A DNA stretch of 64,000 nucleotides from Winogradskyella immobilis. GTDB taxonomy: Bacteria > Bacteroidota > Bacteroidia > Flavobacteriales > Flavobacteriaceae. The DNA is taken from positions 124,001-188,000 of the forward strand of contig NZ_JAIQXX010000003.1 of the NCBI RefSeq assembly GCF_021887715.1, written 5' to 3'. Position 1 is the stretch's first letter. Each line of letters begins with the position of its first letter. Position numbers and translations under genes: made by a program. Below are positions 1-7,470 of this stretch, in pieces. The notes beneath the pieces are model-generated. The model was not told where the DNA came from. It saw nothing but the letters and a program-made list of their open reading frames with translations, and searched no databases.

Positions 1-1
1 A

Positions 2-505
2 AAACAATTAATGAGTAACTCAACCTCAGTAACAACCAAAATTATAGCAGGATTGTTCTCACCAATCATAGTTCCATTAAATGTGTTTAGGACGTCTAAA
101 AAAGATGGTAAACTGTATTACAAGTTTAAAAGCGCTAAATCACAAGAACCAAAACCGCATAATTACAAAGGCCCTATTTATGTGTTAATTAATGGAAATT
201 CATTCTCAGCATCTTCTATTTTATCTACACAATTAGACGGTAATAATCGGGCAACATTTGTAGGAGAAGAGACCGGAGGAGCTTATAATGGAACTGTAGC
301 CGGAATTTATAAAACCTATAAATTACCAAATAGTAAAGTGCGTTTACGCATAGGGTTAATGCATATCGATGCACCGTTTAAAAAACAACCAGATGGATAT
401 GGTGTAAAACCAGATGTAGAAATTACACCAACCCTTAAAGACCGGCTAGAAAATAGAGATCCAGAATTGCAATGGGTGTTAAAAAATATTGAAAGTAAAA
501 AATAA
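2..505 (+). CDS. S41 family peptidase, C-terminal part (5' end outside window)
   Basis: The reading frame is open to the left edge, so the ATG at 11 is probably internal and the protein begins upstream. What remains is the tail of the C-terminal-processing peptidase (S41, tail-specific protease) fold. The run GPIYVLINGNSFSASS matches the strand and turn that carry the catalytic serine, and VGEETGG followed by a long beta-rich tail ending PDVEITP is the usual S41 C-terminus. S41 enzymes of Flavobacteriia are normally exported and cleave periplasmic or outer-membrane proteins; the export signal cannot be seen here. The PDZ-like and N-terminal domains are outside the window. Family assignment is fairly sure; the substrate is unknown. 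Confidence 0.8.
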   Translation, partial: KQLMSNSTSVTTKIIAGLFSPIIVPLNVFRTSKKDGKLYYKFKSAKSQEPKPHNYKGPIYVLINGNSFSASSILSTQLDGNNRATFVGEETGGAYNGTVAGIYKTYKLPNSKVRLRIGLMHIDAPFKKQPDGYGVKPDVEITPTLKDRLENRDPELQWVLKNIESKK

Positions 506-562
506 GTTTTTCGTCTATTGAAGTAACTCGTTTTAAAAACCGAAAAAATACAATCAAAATTG

Positions 563-570
563 TACTTTTG
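563..570 (+). promoter_or_regulatory. Flavobacterial -7 box for lpdA
   Basis: TACTTTTG matches the Bacteroidota -7 consensus TAnnTTTG. It ends 24 bases before the lpdA ATG. I see no convincing TTG -33 element at the right distance. Confidence 0.5.
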
Positions 571-594
571 TACTTCAAAATTTAAAAACTCATC

Positions 595-1995
595 ATGAAT
601 ACATACGATGTAGCCGTTATCGGTTCTGGACCTGGAGGTTATGTAGCAGCCATTCGTTGCGCACAACTAGGGATGAAAACAGCAATAATAGAAAAATACA
701 ACACACTTGGAGGTACCTGTTTAAATGTAGGCTGCATACCAAGTAAAGCGCTTTTAGATTCATCCCATCATTATGATGATGCCGTAAAACATTTTGAAGA
801 ACATGGTATAGATATCCCTGGTGAAGTTAAGGTGAATCTCGAAAAAATGATAACACGTAAACAAGCAGTTGTAGACCAAACAACGGGTGGTATCAATTTT
901 TTAATGAAAAAGAACAACATAGACGTTTACCAAGGCTTAGGAAGTTTTAAAGACGCTACACATATTTCTATTGCTGGTGAAAACGCTACAGAAATAGAAG
1001 CAAAACATACTATTATCGCTACAGGAAGTAAACCTTCTAACTTACCGTTTATAAACTTAGATAAAGAACGTATTATAACATCTACAGAAGCTTTAAAGCT
1101 TAAAGAGATACCAAAACATTTAATTGTTATTGGTGGTGGTGTTATTGGTTTGGAGTTAGGACAAGTGTATCGCCGTTTGGGTGCCGAAGTGACTATTGTA
1201 GAGTATGCAGATCGTATTATTCCAACAATGGATGCAGGCTTGTCTAAAGAACTCAATAAAGTTTTTAAGAAAGCAAAATTTAAAATTAACGCATCACATC
1301 AAGTGACTTCTGTTGAAAGAGTAGGAGATGAAGTGATTGTAAAAGCGAATAATAAAAAAGGCGAAGAAGTAGAGTTTAAAGGTGATTATTGTTTAGTATC
1401 AGTTGGTCGTCGTCCCTATACAGATGGTTTAAATGCCGAAGCCGCTGGTGTTAAATTAGATGAACGCGGTAGAGTAGAAATTAATGAACATTTGCAAACC
1501 TCTGCATCTAATATTTATGCTATTGGAGATGTCGTTAAAGGCGCGATGTTAGCACATAAAGCAGAAGAAGAAGGTGTGTTTGTTGCTGAAACTTTAGCAG
1601 GACAAAAACCACACATTAACTATAACTTAATTCCTGGCGTAGTCTATACATGGCCAGAAGTTGCTTCTGTAGGAAAAACGGAAGAACAGTTAAAAGCAGA
1701 TGGTATTGCTTATAAAGCAGGATCATTCCCTATGCGTGCTTTAGGAAGAAGTAGAGCAAGTATGGATATTGATGGTTTTGTAAAAATATTAGCAGATAAA
1801 ACTACAGATGAAGTATTAGGCGTTCATATGATTGGTGCACGTGCAGCAGATATGATCGCAGAAGGTGTTGTAGCTATGGAGTACAGAGCCTCTGCCGAAG
1901 ACATCTCGCGTATGTCTCATGCACATCCAACCTATACAGAAGCTATTAAAGAAGCGGCTTTAGCTGCAACTGCAGATAGAGCATTACATATTTAA
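595..1995 (+). CDS. lpdA: Dihydrolipoyl dehydrogenase (E3)
   Basis: FAD-dependent enzyme that reoxidises dihydrolipoamide with NAD+ in pyruvate and 2-oxoglutarate dehydrogenase complexes and the glycine cleavage system. The 466-residue length is normal. Residues 10-15 form the FAD-binding GxGxxG, and the redox-active disulfide is Cys42/Cys47 in GGTCLNVGCIPSK. A second Rossmann motif near residue 178 (VIGGGVIGLE) binds NAD. ATGSKP and AIGDV are the standard FAD motifs, and the C-terminal SHAHPT...E supplies the catalytic His-Glu pair (about His444, Glu449) of the dimer interface. It stands alone, without E1/E2 genes next to it, with its own -7 box upstream and a terminator downstream. The ATG is well placed. 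Confidence 0.96.
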   Translation: MNTYDVAVIGSGPGGYVAAIRCAQLGMKTAIIEKYNTLGGTCLNVGCIPSKALLDSSHHYDDAVKHFEEHGIDIPGEVKVNLEKMITRKQAVVDQTTGGINFLMKKNNIDVYQGLGSFKDATHISIAGENATEIEAKHTIIATGSKPSNLPFINLDKERIITSTEALKLKEIPKHLIVIGGGVIGLELGQVYRRLGAEVTIVEYADRIIPTMDAGLSKELNKVFKKAKFKINASHQVTSVERVGDEVIVKANNKKGEEVEFKGDYCLVSVGRRPYTDGLNAEAAGVKLDERGRVEINEHLQTSASNIYAIGDVVKGAMLAHKAEEEGVFVAETLAGQKPHINYNLIPGVVYTWPEVASVGKTEEQLKADGIAYKAGSFPMRALGRSRASMDIDGFVKILADKTTDEVLGVHMIGARAADMIAEGVVAMEYRASAEDISRMSHAHPTYTEAIKEAALAATADRALHI

Positions 1996-1996
1996 T

Positions 1997-2023
1997 TGTC
2001 ATTCTGAGTGTAACGAAGAATCT
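1997..2023 (+). repeat. Short dispersed palindromic repeat (CTGAG...CGAAG type)
   Basis: Starts 2 bases past the lpdA stop: GTCATTCTGAGTG followed by TAACGAAGAATCT, a diverged copy of the CTGAGC..GTCGAAG element seen at five other places in the window. The arms ATTCT and AGAAT allow a small stem. Confidence 0.6.
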
Positions 2024-2057
2024 AAAAAGCATTTACTATAACGTAGATGCTTTTTTT
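2024..2057 (+). terminator. Rho-independent terminator of lpdA
   Basis: AAGCATTTAC pairs with GTAGATGCTT (one G-T pair) around the loop TATAAC and is followed by seven T. Confidence 0.75.
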
Positions 2058-2195
2058 GTTTAAAACTACTAATAGTTTGTGAGTATAAACTATTGATTTT
2101 AAGACTTTAAAATTTTAACTTCGCTTATCAAAGAGTAAATTGAATCAAAACTCTTTTTATTTTTACGTTAGCTTTAATTGCTCAAAACTGTTCGC

Positions 2196-2221
2196 AAAAA
2201 AAAGCAGGCAAATTGCCTGCT
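2196..2221 (-). terminator. Rho-independent terminator of the 2246-3166 gene
   Basis: AGCAGGCA and TGCCTGCT form an 8-bp GC-rich stem with a 3-base loop. The A-run at 2196-2203 is the T-run on the minus strand, so it terminates leftward transcription 25 bases after that gene's stop. Confidence 0.85.
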
Positions 2222-2245
2222 CTTATAATATTCATCAATTTTAAA

Positions 2246-3166
2246 TTAACTAGCTTGTGAATAGCCTTGACCATAAACAATTTCCATAATCTCTGAATCG
2301 GATAAAGGATTTAACCTATCGTTCAAATATTCGGATTTATAATCAACCAAAAGTTTACCAAATTTAATTGACCAATTAGTAAGTGATTCTTTATTAAGAG
2401 GATGCTTACCTTTTACATCTCTAAGCTTAATTTCACCATTTTTACCTGTCGGACTAATATCCTCAAGCATTTCTGTATCATTACTAATGAAATTCCTAAT
2501 AGCGAATCTATAAAAACTATTTAGATTACTATTGGCTGAATTTTCGAGCCTAACTAAATTCTTAGGCACAAAAATTATTGGCTTATCGGCAAAAACAGGA
2601 AGAAATACCTTCTTCGTTGCCCATTTATAGGTTCTGTAATCAAACATATCATTTTGCCAAACTTCAGTCATTGGGATTTCTAAGAGCTCACACTGTTTCT
2701 GAGTATATTCAACCAAAACCTCTTTAATGATTTTAGTTGTTATGTCAGAAATTCTATCACAACCAATATCTTCAATGAACAGCTCAACATCAGAAAAATG
2801 GCTCAAAACTCCAGTTCTAACAGCCTTATTTCTCTGAATTGCATCAATGATTTTTGGTTTTAATTTTTCTCCGACTGAATTACCTGAATGTTTACTAAAA
2901 GAATAACCCAATCTTGTTTCATGAGGCTCGCTTAGTCCAGAAAGTAATTGATTAACTCTAAATTGATTCTTTGCCCTTACGGCTTTAATTAATTCTCCCC
3001 AAAAAGCTTCTATTCTAAGTTGCATTTCTTTAGCAACAGCTGAATCAGAGATTTCAATTAATCTTGGATCAATAAATAATAAATTGTCCGTACTTAGTTT
3101 GATGTCAACAAATTCAAGTTTAGGTTGTTGCCCATCGATTTTAAAAAATGTAGATATATTATACAT
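2246..3166 (-). CDS. Conserved protein of unknown function (306 aa)
   Basis: I cannot assign a function. The protein is soluble, with no signal peptide or membrane segment. Near the N-terminus it has a strand-rich part ending in LLFIDPRLIE (about residues 29-38), then a predominantly helical middle with ETRLGYSFSKHSG (about 84-96) and IEDIGCDRISDITTKII (about 131-147), and a C-terminal region with a lysine-rich turn (GKNGEIKLRD). The FIDP and SDITT motifs recall a family scattered in accessory regions of many bacteria; that is memory, not a search. The gene has its own terminator, no operon partner, and lies beside a structured-RNA and palindrome region, which fits an accessory or defence gene but does not prove it. 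The ATG at 3166 is the first in frame. Confidence 0.7.
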   Translation of the reverse strand: MYNISTFFKIDGQQPKLEFVDIKLSTDNLLFIDPRLIEISDSAVAKEMQLRIEAFWGELIKAVRAKNQFRVNQLLSGLSEPHETRLGYSFSKHSGNSVGEKLKPKIIDAIQRNKAVRTGVLSHFSDVELFIEDIGCDRISDITTKIIKEVLVEYTQKQCELLEIPMTEVWQNDMFDYRTYKWATKKVFLPVFADKPIIFVPKNLVRLENSANSNLNSFYRFAIRNFISNDTEMLEDISPTGKNGEIKLRDVKGKHPLNKESLTNWSIKFGKLLVDYKSEYLNDRLNPLSDSEIMEIVYGQGYSQAS

Positions 3167-3332
3167 CGTATTATTTTTTGCTATTAATAAAATTTTTGTT
3201 CGTCAACTTTAAGCTTGAATTCAAAAATAATTGAGCTCAAGTATTGACTATTTCCGGTGGTTAAGCAAAATTTCTACGACTAAATAATTTAAGTTTTTAA
3301 CATTATTAACATTCAATTAACAAATGTTTTTA

Positions 3333-3340
3333 TATATTTG
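3333..3340 (+). promoter_or_regulatory. -7 box in front of the small RNA candidate
   Basis: TATATTTG is a perfect match to TAnnTTTG. It predicts a transcript beginning near 3345, with no open reading frame behind it before the terminator at 3489. Confidence 0.5.
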
Positions 3341-3345
3341 CATGC

Positions 3346-3523
3346 AGATATCCGCAAAATATCTCATTTAATACAAAATAATTAAGGCCTATTATCGTTA
3401 TTATATAAAGATCGTAAGTCTCGATATAATAGTTAAGATTTAAGTCTTAATTGCAAAATTCAATAGCCTAAAAAGCTACAAAAATCATGCCGAAATGACT
3501 AATTTGTCATTTTGGCTTTTTTT
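3346..3523 (+). ncRNA. Candidate small structured RNA, possibly 6S-like (6S-Flavo)
   Basis: About 180 bases with a -7 box in front and a strong terminator behind, and no coding potential. By eye: hairpin 3346-3364 (AGATAT/ATATCT); a closing stem AGGC(C)TATT at 3385-3393 with AATAGCCT at 3462-3469; inside it a longer hairpin at about 3396-3430 (TATTATAT/ATATAATA plus ATCG/CGAT) and a short hairpin at 3433-3450 (TTAAGA/TCTTAA); then the terminator GCCGAAATGAC/GTCATTTTGGC at 3489-3516 with seven T. A closing stem, a terminal stem and a small hairpin on the 3' side of the bubble is the general plan of 6S RNA, and a flavobacterial 6S class has been described. The identity is inference; a plain sRNA is equally possible. 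Confidence 0.5.
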
Positions 3524-3556
3524 ATGTACAAAATCTAGGTTTTTAAGTTAAAGAGC

Positions 3557-3598
3557 ATGACATTTTATGATATTGGCACCTCCAAAATATCTTGTCAT
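3557..3598 (+). other. Two-part hairpin with CACCTCC in the loop
   Basis: ATGACA (3557-3562) pairs with TGTCAT (3593-3598), and GATATT (3569-3574) with AATATC (3586-3591). The apical loop GGCACCTCCAA holds CACCTCC, identical to the anti-Shine-Dalgarno end of 16S rRNA. No start codon or operon makes its role obvious. Confidence 0.4.
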
Positions 3599-3623
3599 AC
3601 AATGCAACTAAAAGCTAACAAAG

Positions 3624-3735
3624 TGTATAATTAATTGCTTGAGAGTGGATAAAGAGTATCACGGAAATTCTGCCGAATTTCCTATGCGCAGTTCTTTTTT
3701 ACTAACTTAGTGCTCAAAGCAACTAACCATATACA
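3624..3735. repeat. Long imperfect palindrome, attC-like, at the 3' end of the 3763-4089 gene
   Basis: The left arm 3624-3643 (TGTATAATTAATTGCTTGAG) is matched by the right arm 3713-3735, whose reverse complement begins TGTATATGGTTAGTTGC and ends TTTGAG. They pair with a few unpaired bases. The centre holds a perfect 8-bp hairpin, GGAAATTC/GAATTTCC with loop TGCC, at 3663-3682. A folded element of about 110 bases with bulged bases just past the stop codon of a small gene resembles an integron attC site. The canonical GTTRRRY core is not clearly present and no integrase gene is in the window. Confidence 0.5.
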
Positions 3736-3762
3736 ATAACGATAAGCGAACACCTCAAATCA

Positions 3763-4089
3763 TCAATATTCTTTCTGGTCTCTTATATCATAATGCTGAG
3801 AACGTGTGTCATAACGTTTCATGAGTTTAACAGCTTTTTCTGGTAAGTTAGCTACGGCATAATCTTTACCCATAAAGCCTGTAATATCCTCTAACTTAGA
3901 AAAATTCATGATGGATATAAATTCAACTTCATCATTACATTCTTCAGAGATACGTCTTAATATTTGCATGCCTAAATAGCCTGGGATTTGTTTATCTGCA
4001 ATACCAGGCATAATCTCATTTATTAGTAGATTTTCATAAGCATCAGCATTTTCTAGTGTAGTGTAGCCATGCCATATACGTTGTACCAT
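3763..4089 (-). CDS. Antibiotic biosynthesis monooxygenase-like (ABM) protein
   Basis: A 108-residue dimeric alpha/beta-barrel type protein. The start MVQRIWHGYTT, then a helix with a run of acidic and Asn residues, IPGYLGMQILRR and a second strand EVEFISIMNFSKLEDI, are the layout of ABM/heme-degrading-like small monooxygenases. Such proteins act on aromatic or haem-like substrates or are orphan; nothing here points to a substrate. No signal peptide. It stands alone; its stop lies 28 bases from the long imperfect palindrome, so gene plus repeat look like one cassette. The fold assignment is moderately sure. Confidence 0.75.
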   Translation of the reverse strand: MVQRIWHGYTTLENADAYENLLINEIMPGIADKQIPGYLGMQILRRISEECNDEVEFISIMNFSKLEDITGFMGKDYAVANLPEKAVKLMKRYDTRSQHYDIRDQKEY

Positions 4090-4278
4090 GATTTCTGTTT
4101 TTTAGCGAAGCTAAATTAAATCTCTTTAAAAATGGTATTGATTTTAAAGTTTAATTATAAATTATTCTTTTTCATTAATTTGATAGTATGTCATAAGATA
4201 GGATTAATTTTTTCTTACATTTATATAGGATACACCTATAAATCCTGTTAGCGGCTATACATAAAATAACAAGCTATT

Positions 4279-4767
4279 ATGAAAAACTTAAACTATTATG
4301 TTGCGGTTTATAAAGAACAACTTGACAAAGGAGACATATTAATTGCTTATAATCAATTGGTGAATTTTGTGATGAAGCTAAGAGTAAACTTTATTAAAAG
4401 TTTATCTGACCAATATTCATTTACTGGTATACTTCACGGATATATGGATTATACGTATTTTTATTACTCTAATGCATTTTTAAAAAGTAAAAAGCTAAAA
4501 TTAGGATTAGTACTGAATCACTCTGAAATGCGATTTGAAATTTGGCTCTTAGGAAATACAATAACTAATCAAAAGAAATATTGGAATTTATTAAAAACCT
4601 CTAAATGGAATAAAGACAAAAAAGAAATGCCTAAATATTCTGTTTTAGAAGCAATACTTATGAATGAACCAGATTTTGATAACTTGCCTTTATTATCTCA
4701 AAATATTGAAAAGGCGTTGATAAAATCATCAGACGAAATTATTAAAGCAATTAAAACGTTGAATTAA
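4279..4767 (+). CDS. DUF7000-like protein of unknown function
   Basis: A 162-residue cytoplasmic protein. The order YKEQLDKGDI, then LMDY-like helix, then GYMDYTYFYY, a strand with LGLVLNHSEMRFEIWLLG, KYWNLLKTSKWN and ILMNEPDFDNL matches a family of about 160 residues that I remember from Bacilli and Bacteroidota as DUF7000. The role is unknown. It starts the three-gene run 4279-5968, with only 12 bases before the VOC-domain gene, so the two are probably co-transcribed. Confidence 0.75.
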   Translation: MKNLNYYVAVYKEQLDKGDILIAYNQLVNFVMKLRVNFIKSLSDQYSFTGILHGYMDYTYFYYSNAFLKSKKLKLGLVLNHSEMRFEIWLLGNTITNQKKYWNLLKTSKWNKDKKEMPKYSVLEAILMNEPDFDNLPLLSQNIEKALIKSSDEIIKAIKTLN

Positions 4768-4779
4768 AAAGAATAAAAC

Positions 4780-5130
4780 ATGTTAACAGGGATTCATCCA
4801 AAATTGCCAATGCGTAGTAAAACTATTACAAAAGCCTTTTATGTTAATCAATTAAGATTTCAAAATATTGGCGACTATGAAGGTTACTTAATGGTTTATA
4901 AAGACAATATCGAAATTCATTTCTTTGAATTTAATACGCTAAACCCAAAAGAGAATTATGGACAAGTGTATATTAGAGTAGAAAATATTGATGATTTATA
5001 CCAAGAGCTATTAGATAACAAAATAAAAATTCACCCTAATGGATCATTAGAAATGAAACCTTGGGGACAAAGAGAGTTTTCTATACTAGATCCAGATAGT
5101 AACTTATTGACATTTGGGCAAAGCCTTTAA
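4780..5130 (+). CDS. Glyoxalase/bleomycin-resistance (VOC) family protein
   Basis: 116 residues, one vicinal-oxygen-chelate module pair. The start MLTGIHPKLPMRS (substrate-side strand and KTITKAFYVNQLRF helix), the middle strand IEIHFFEF, QVYIRVENIDDLYQEL and the end WGQREFSILDPDSNLLTF are characteristic. The His in IEIHFFE and Glu in REFSI correspond to metal or ligand positions in the fold. Bleomycin-resistance-like members bind drugs without catalysis, while others are dioxygenases or isomerases; the sequence does not decide between them. The gene lies between a DUF7000-like gene and a lipoprotein gene that starts 4 bases after its stop. Confidence 0.85.
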   Translation: MLTGIHPKLPMRSKTITKAFYVNQLRFQNIGDYEGYLMVYKDNIEIHFFEFNTLNPKENYGQVYIRVENIDDLYQELLDNKIKIHPNGSLEMKPWGQREFSILDPDSNLLTFGQSL

Positions 5131-5134
5131 ATCT

Positions 5135-5968
5135 ATGAAACGACACCTTGCCTGTATTACACTTTTAATTTTAGTAAGTTGTTCTCCTAAACTTAAAAGC
5201 ACAATATTAAATCCACAACCAGCGCTACAAAACGATGAACTTGTGGTAGTATTGCGTATAAATGATGATCAAAACATAGAAGGAGTTTTAGTTGGTGAGG
5301 TTAAAGCTACTGATGGAGGTTTCTCGTCCAATTGCACCTATTATGAAAACATTATTAATTTAAAGCAATTGGCAAGACAAAATGGAGCTAATGTTATTAA
5401 GGTGACTCAGCATAAAACACCAGATAAATGGAGTTCTTGCCACCGTTTACGGGCTAAAATTTATAAAGTAGACAAACCTAAAACCTATGAAACAGAGATT
5501 GTTTGGACAGCAGACAGGAAATTAACATGGGACGATTTTAAAGGTGTCCCAGATCGGAAAGCTTTTCCTAATACACTCGCAGTGACCAATTCTGGTTTTG
5601 GTTTTGAAACAGGTTTTAATGCGTTTAAGACAGGAAATTTGTTTGTACAAGCCACATTTAATAACTACGGAAGTTGGGTAATACCTAAAGGTAGAACAGA
5701 TTATGTATTACGTCACGAGCAGATTCATTTTGACCTGACGGAGATCTATTCCAGAAAATTAAGAAAAGCATTTGATGAAGCTAAGATTAAACCTCATGAA
5801 GGAGCCAGAGCCAAAAAAATCTTTGACTCTATTTTTGAAGAATTAAATAAACGCCAAAAAAAGTATGATAGTGAAACAAAATATGGCGAAAAAAATGCAA
5901 CACAAGAGTATTGGGAGTCTGTAGTTGAAATAGAATTGATTAAGTACGATTTATATAAAAGCAATTAA
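5135..5968 (+). CDS. Lipoprotein with DUF922-type zincin domain
   Basis: 277 residues if begun at the ATG at 5135; the TTG at 5114 is rejected because it puts seven residues before a clean lipoprotein signal. The signal ends in LILVSC with Cys16 as the lipid-bearing residue. Residues about 120-265 look like DUF922, a predicted metalloprotease domain: it opens with IVWTADRKLTWDDFKG and contains RHEQIHFDLTE at about 191-201, an HExxH zinc site. The first part (about 25-115) is a separate small domain with three cysteines. It should sit in the periplasm or outer membrane. Substrate unknown. It follows the VOC gene by 4 bases. Confidence 0.85.
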   Translation: MKRHLACITLLILVSCSPKLKSTILNPQPALQNDELVVVLRINDDQNIEGVLVGEVKATDGGFSSNCTYYENIINLKQLARQNGANVIKVTQHKTPDKWSSCHRLRAKIYKVDKPKTYETEIVWTADRKLTWDDFKGVPDRKAFPNTLAVTNSGFGFETGFNAFKTGNLFVQATFNNYGSWVIPKGRTDYVLRHEQIHFDLTEIYSRKLRKAFDEAKIKPHEGARAKKIFDSIFEELNKRQKKYDSETKYGEKNATQEYWESVVEIELIKYDLYKSN

Positions 5969-6078
5969 CTTTTTTATTTATTAAGGTTTTATAATGAGCT
6001 GGTTAATGGTTTCTAAAATTGAGTTTATTAAAAATAGTGTAAATTGCTTATCTATATCAACCAATACATCAATTAGTT

Positions 6079-6708
6079 ATGCGCGAATCATTGTTAAGAC
6101 CCCTTAATGCAAAATCTATATTCGGCTTATTAATTTTAGCATTTTTATTCTTATTCTCATTGACTTATGTTGTAGACGATTTTAAATTTTATACTCTAGA
6201 AGAATCTATCTTAGGTAGATTGTTTGTTATAAAATGGTGGCTTATAGGTCACTTATCTGGCGGTATATTAGCCTTACTGATTGGCCCATTTCAATTTTGG
6301 AAAAACTTCAGAAATAAATATATAAAGTTGCACCGAACTTTAGGTAAAGTCTATTTAATTGCCATTTTAATTTCTTCGATATGTTCAACAGTAATGGCTT
6401 GGACTTTAGCCATACAATTAAATTTTGCATGGGCATTTTCACTTCAAATGTTAGGAGTTGTTTGGGTGACAACAGCTTTTATGGCATACTATACCATTCG
6501 TAAAAAACAAATTGAAAGTCATAGACAATGGATGGTTAGAAGTTATATTGTAACGTTTGGTTTTATATCGTTTCGATGGATTATGGATTTACCTTTAATT
6601 CAGGAATTAGGAAGTTTTCCAGAGATTGCACCTACTGTAATTTGGTCGACTTGGGCAATACCACTTTTAATTGCTCAGGTGGTGTTTCAGCTCAATAAAA
6701 AGCGTTAG
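6079..6708 (+). CDS. DUF2306 family membrane protein
   Basis: 209 residues with about six membrane helices. Diagnostic stretches are GGILALLIGPFQFW, LHRTLGKVYL and HRQWMVRSY, each with a conserved His in the DUF2306 pattern (related in layout to cytochrome b561-type four-helix proteins, although haem binding has not been shown). It sits alone and converges on the LytTR gene with only three bases between the two stops. The function is unknown; a redox or electron-transport role is only a guess from the paired histidines. Confidence 0.8.
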   Translation: MRESLLRPLNAKSIFGLLILAFLFLFSLTYVVDDFKFYTLEESILGRLFVIKWWLIGHLSGGILALLIGPFQFWKNFRNKYIKLHRTLGKVYLIAILISSICSTVMAWTLAIQLNFAWAFSLQMLGVVWVTTAFMAYYTIRKKQIESHRQWMVRSYIVTFGFISFRWIMDLPLIQELGSFPEIAPTVIWSTWAIPLLIAQVVFQLNKKR

Positions 6709-6711
6709 CTT

Positions 6712-7470
6712 TTAAAAGGTGTCTAATACCTTGAGTACTTCTTTTTTATAACTTCTACTAATAGATAAAGCTTTGTTATTTATTGTAATATGTTCGTTTG
6801 TAAACGCTTCTATTTGAGAAATGGCAATAATATAAGAGCGATGAATCCTTAAGAATTGAGATTTTGGAAGCTTGGCTTCAATACTACTAATCGTTTCTCG
6901 AGTAACAATGATTCTGTTTGTGCTGAGCGTGTCATGCTGAGCGTGTCGAAGCACAGTCGAAGTATCTCTAGTATAAATTTTAATATAATCGCTATAACTT
7001 TCAATATAGATAATACTACCGAAGTCTATTTTTTGCATTTCCCGATCAGCACGTACAAAAATAAAATCTTGTAGCTCTCTTTTAATAGGTAGATCTAATT
7101 GAGAAGCAGAACTAACCTCAAAATAACGGTTTACGGCTTGTAATAATCGCTCAAAAGAGATCGGTTTCATTACATAATCTACAGCTTGCAAGTCAAAACC
7201 TTCAACAGCATAATCTCTATAGGCTGTGGTAAAAATAATCTTTATGTTTTTGTTAATGGATTTAGCAAAGGCAATACCAGATATCTCTGGCATATTAATA
7301 TCTAAGAAAACTAAGTCAACTGTATTATTACTAATAAAATTAAAAGCTTCTATGGCATTTTTACATTGCTTGACAACCTCAATGTTTTCAATCTTAGATA
7401 AATGAGAAGCTATAATGTCTCTTGCAATTGCTTCATCATCGACTATAATACAAGATACGGTTTTAGCCAT
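6712..7470 (-). CDS. LytTR-family response regulator
   Basis: 252 residues. An N-terminal receiver has DD at 11-12, phospho-acceptor Asp57 in VFLDINMPEISG, a TTAYRDYAVEGF switch region and K in VMKPISFERLL. A LytTR DNA-binding domain follows from about residue 135, with FVRADREMQKIDF, YIESYSDYIKIYT and FLRIHRSYIIA. It is paired with the sensor kinase at 7463-8512, with start and stop overlapping by 8 bases. In Bacteroidota these pairs regulate nearby or unlinked genes; no target is evident. Odd feature: about residues 169-183 (DTSTVLRHAQHDTLS) are not LytTR sequence but the translation of an inserted palindromic repeat; the frame is kept and the insertion lies in a turn between strands. Confidence 0.93.
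   Translation of the reverse strand: MAKTVSCIIVDDEAIARDIIASHLSKIENIEVVKQCKNAIEAFNFISNNTVDLVFLDINMPEISGIAFAKSINKNIKIIFTTAYRDYAVEGFDLQAVDYVMKPISFERLLQAVNRYFEVSSASQLDLPIKRELQDFIFVRADREMQKIDFGSIIYIESYSDYIKIYTRDTSTVLRHAQHDTLSTNRIIVTRETISSIEAKLPKSQFLRIHRSYIIAISQIEAFTNEHITINNKALSISRSYKKEVLKVLDTF
6921..6964. repeat. Dispersed palindromic repeat inserted in frame in the LytTR gene
   Basis: GCTGAGCGTGTC appears twice (6922 and 6935 on), followed by GAAGCACAGTCGAAG. The core is the same CTGAGCG..GTCGAAG as at 16679, 17774, 20906 and 39816. It adds about 14 codons to the regulator without breaking the frame. Confidence 0.75.

Noticed and set aside
316..666. Minus-strand ORF of 116 codons across the S41-lpdA junction
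   Set aside because: Overlaps real coding sequence and the promoter; the translation has no plausible domain.
3663..3700. GGAAATTC/GAATTTCC hairpin considered as a terminator
   Set aside because: The T-run (3694-3700) is 11 bases from the stem, so termination is doubtful; it fits better as the centre of the long palindrome.
3624..3735. Palindrome considered as a true integron attC with a nearby platform
   Set aside because: No integrase or clear GTTRRRY core; kept only as attC-like.
5114..5134. TTG at 5114 as start of the DUF922-type lipoprotein
   Set aside because: Adds seven residues before a standard lipoprotein signal that begins at the ATG at 5135.
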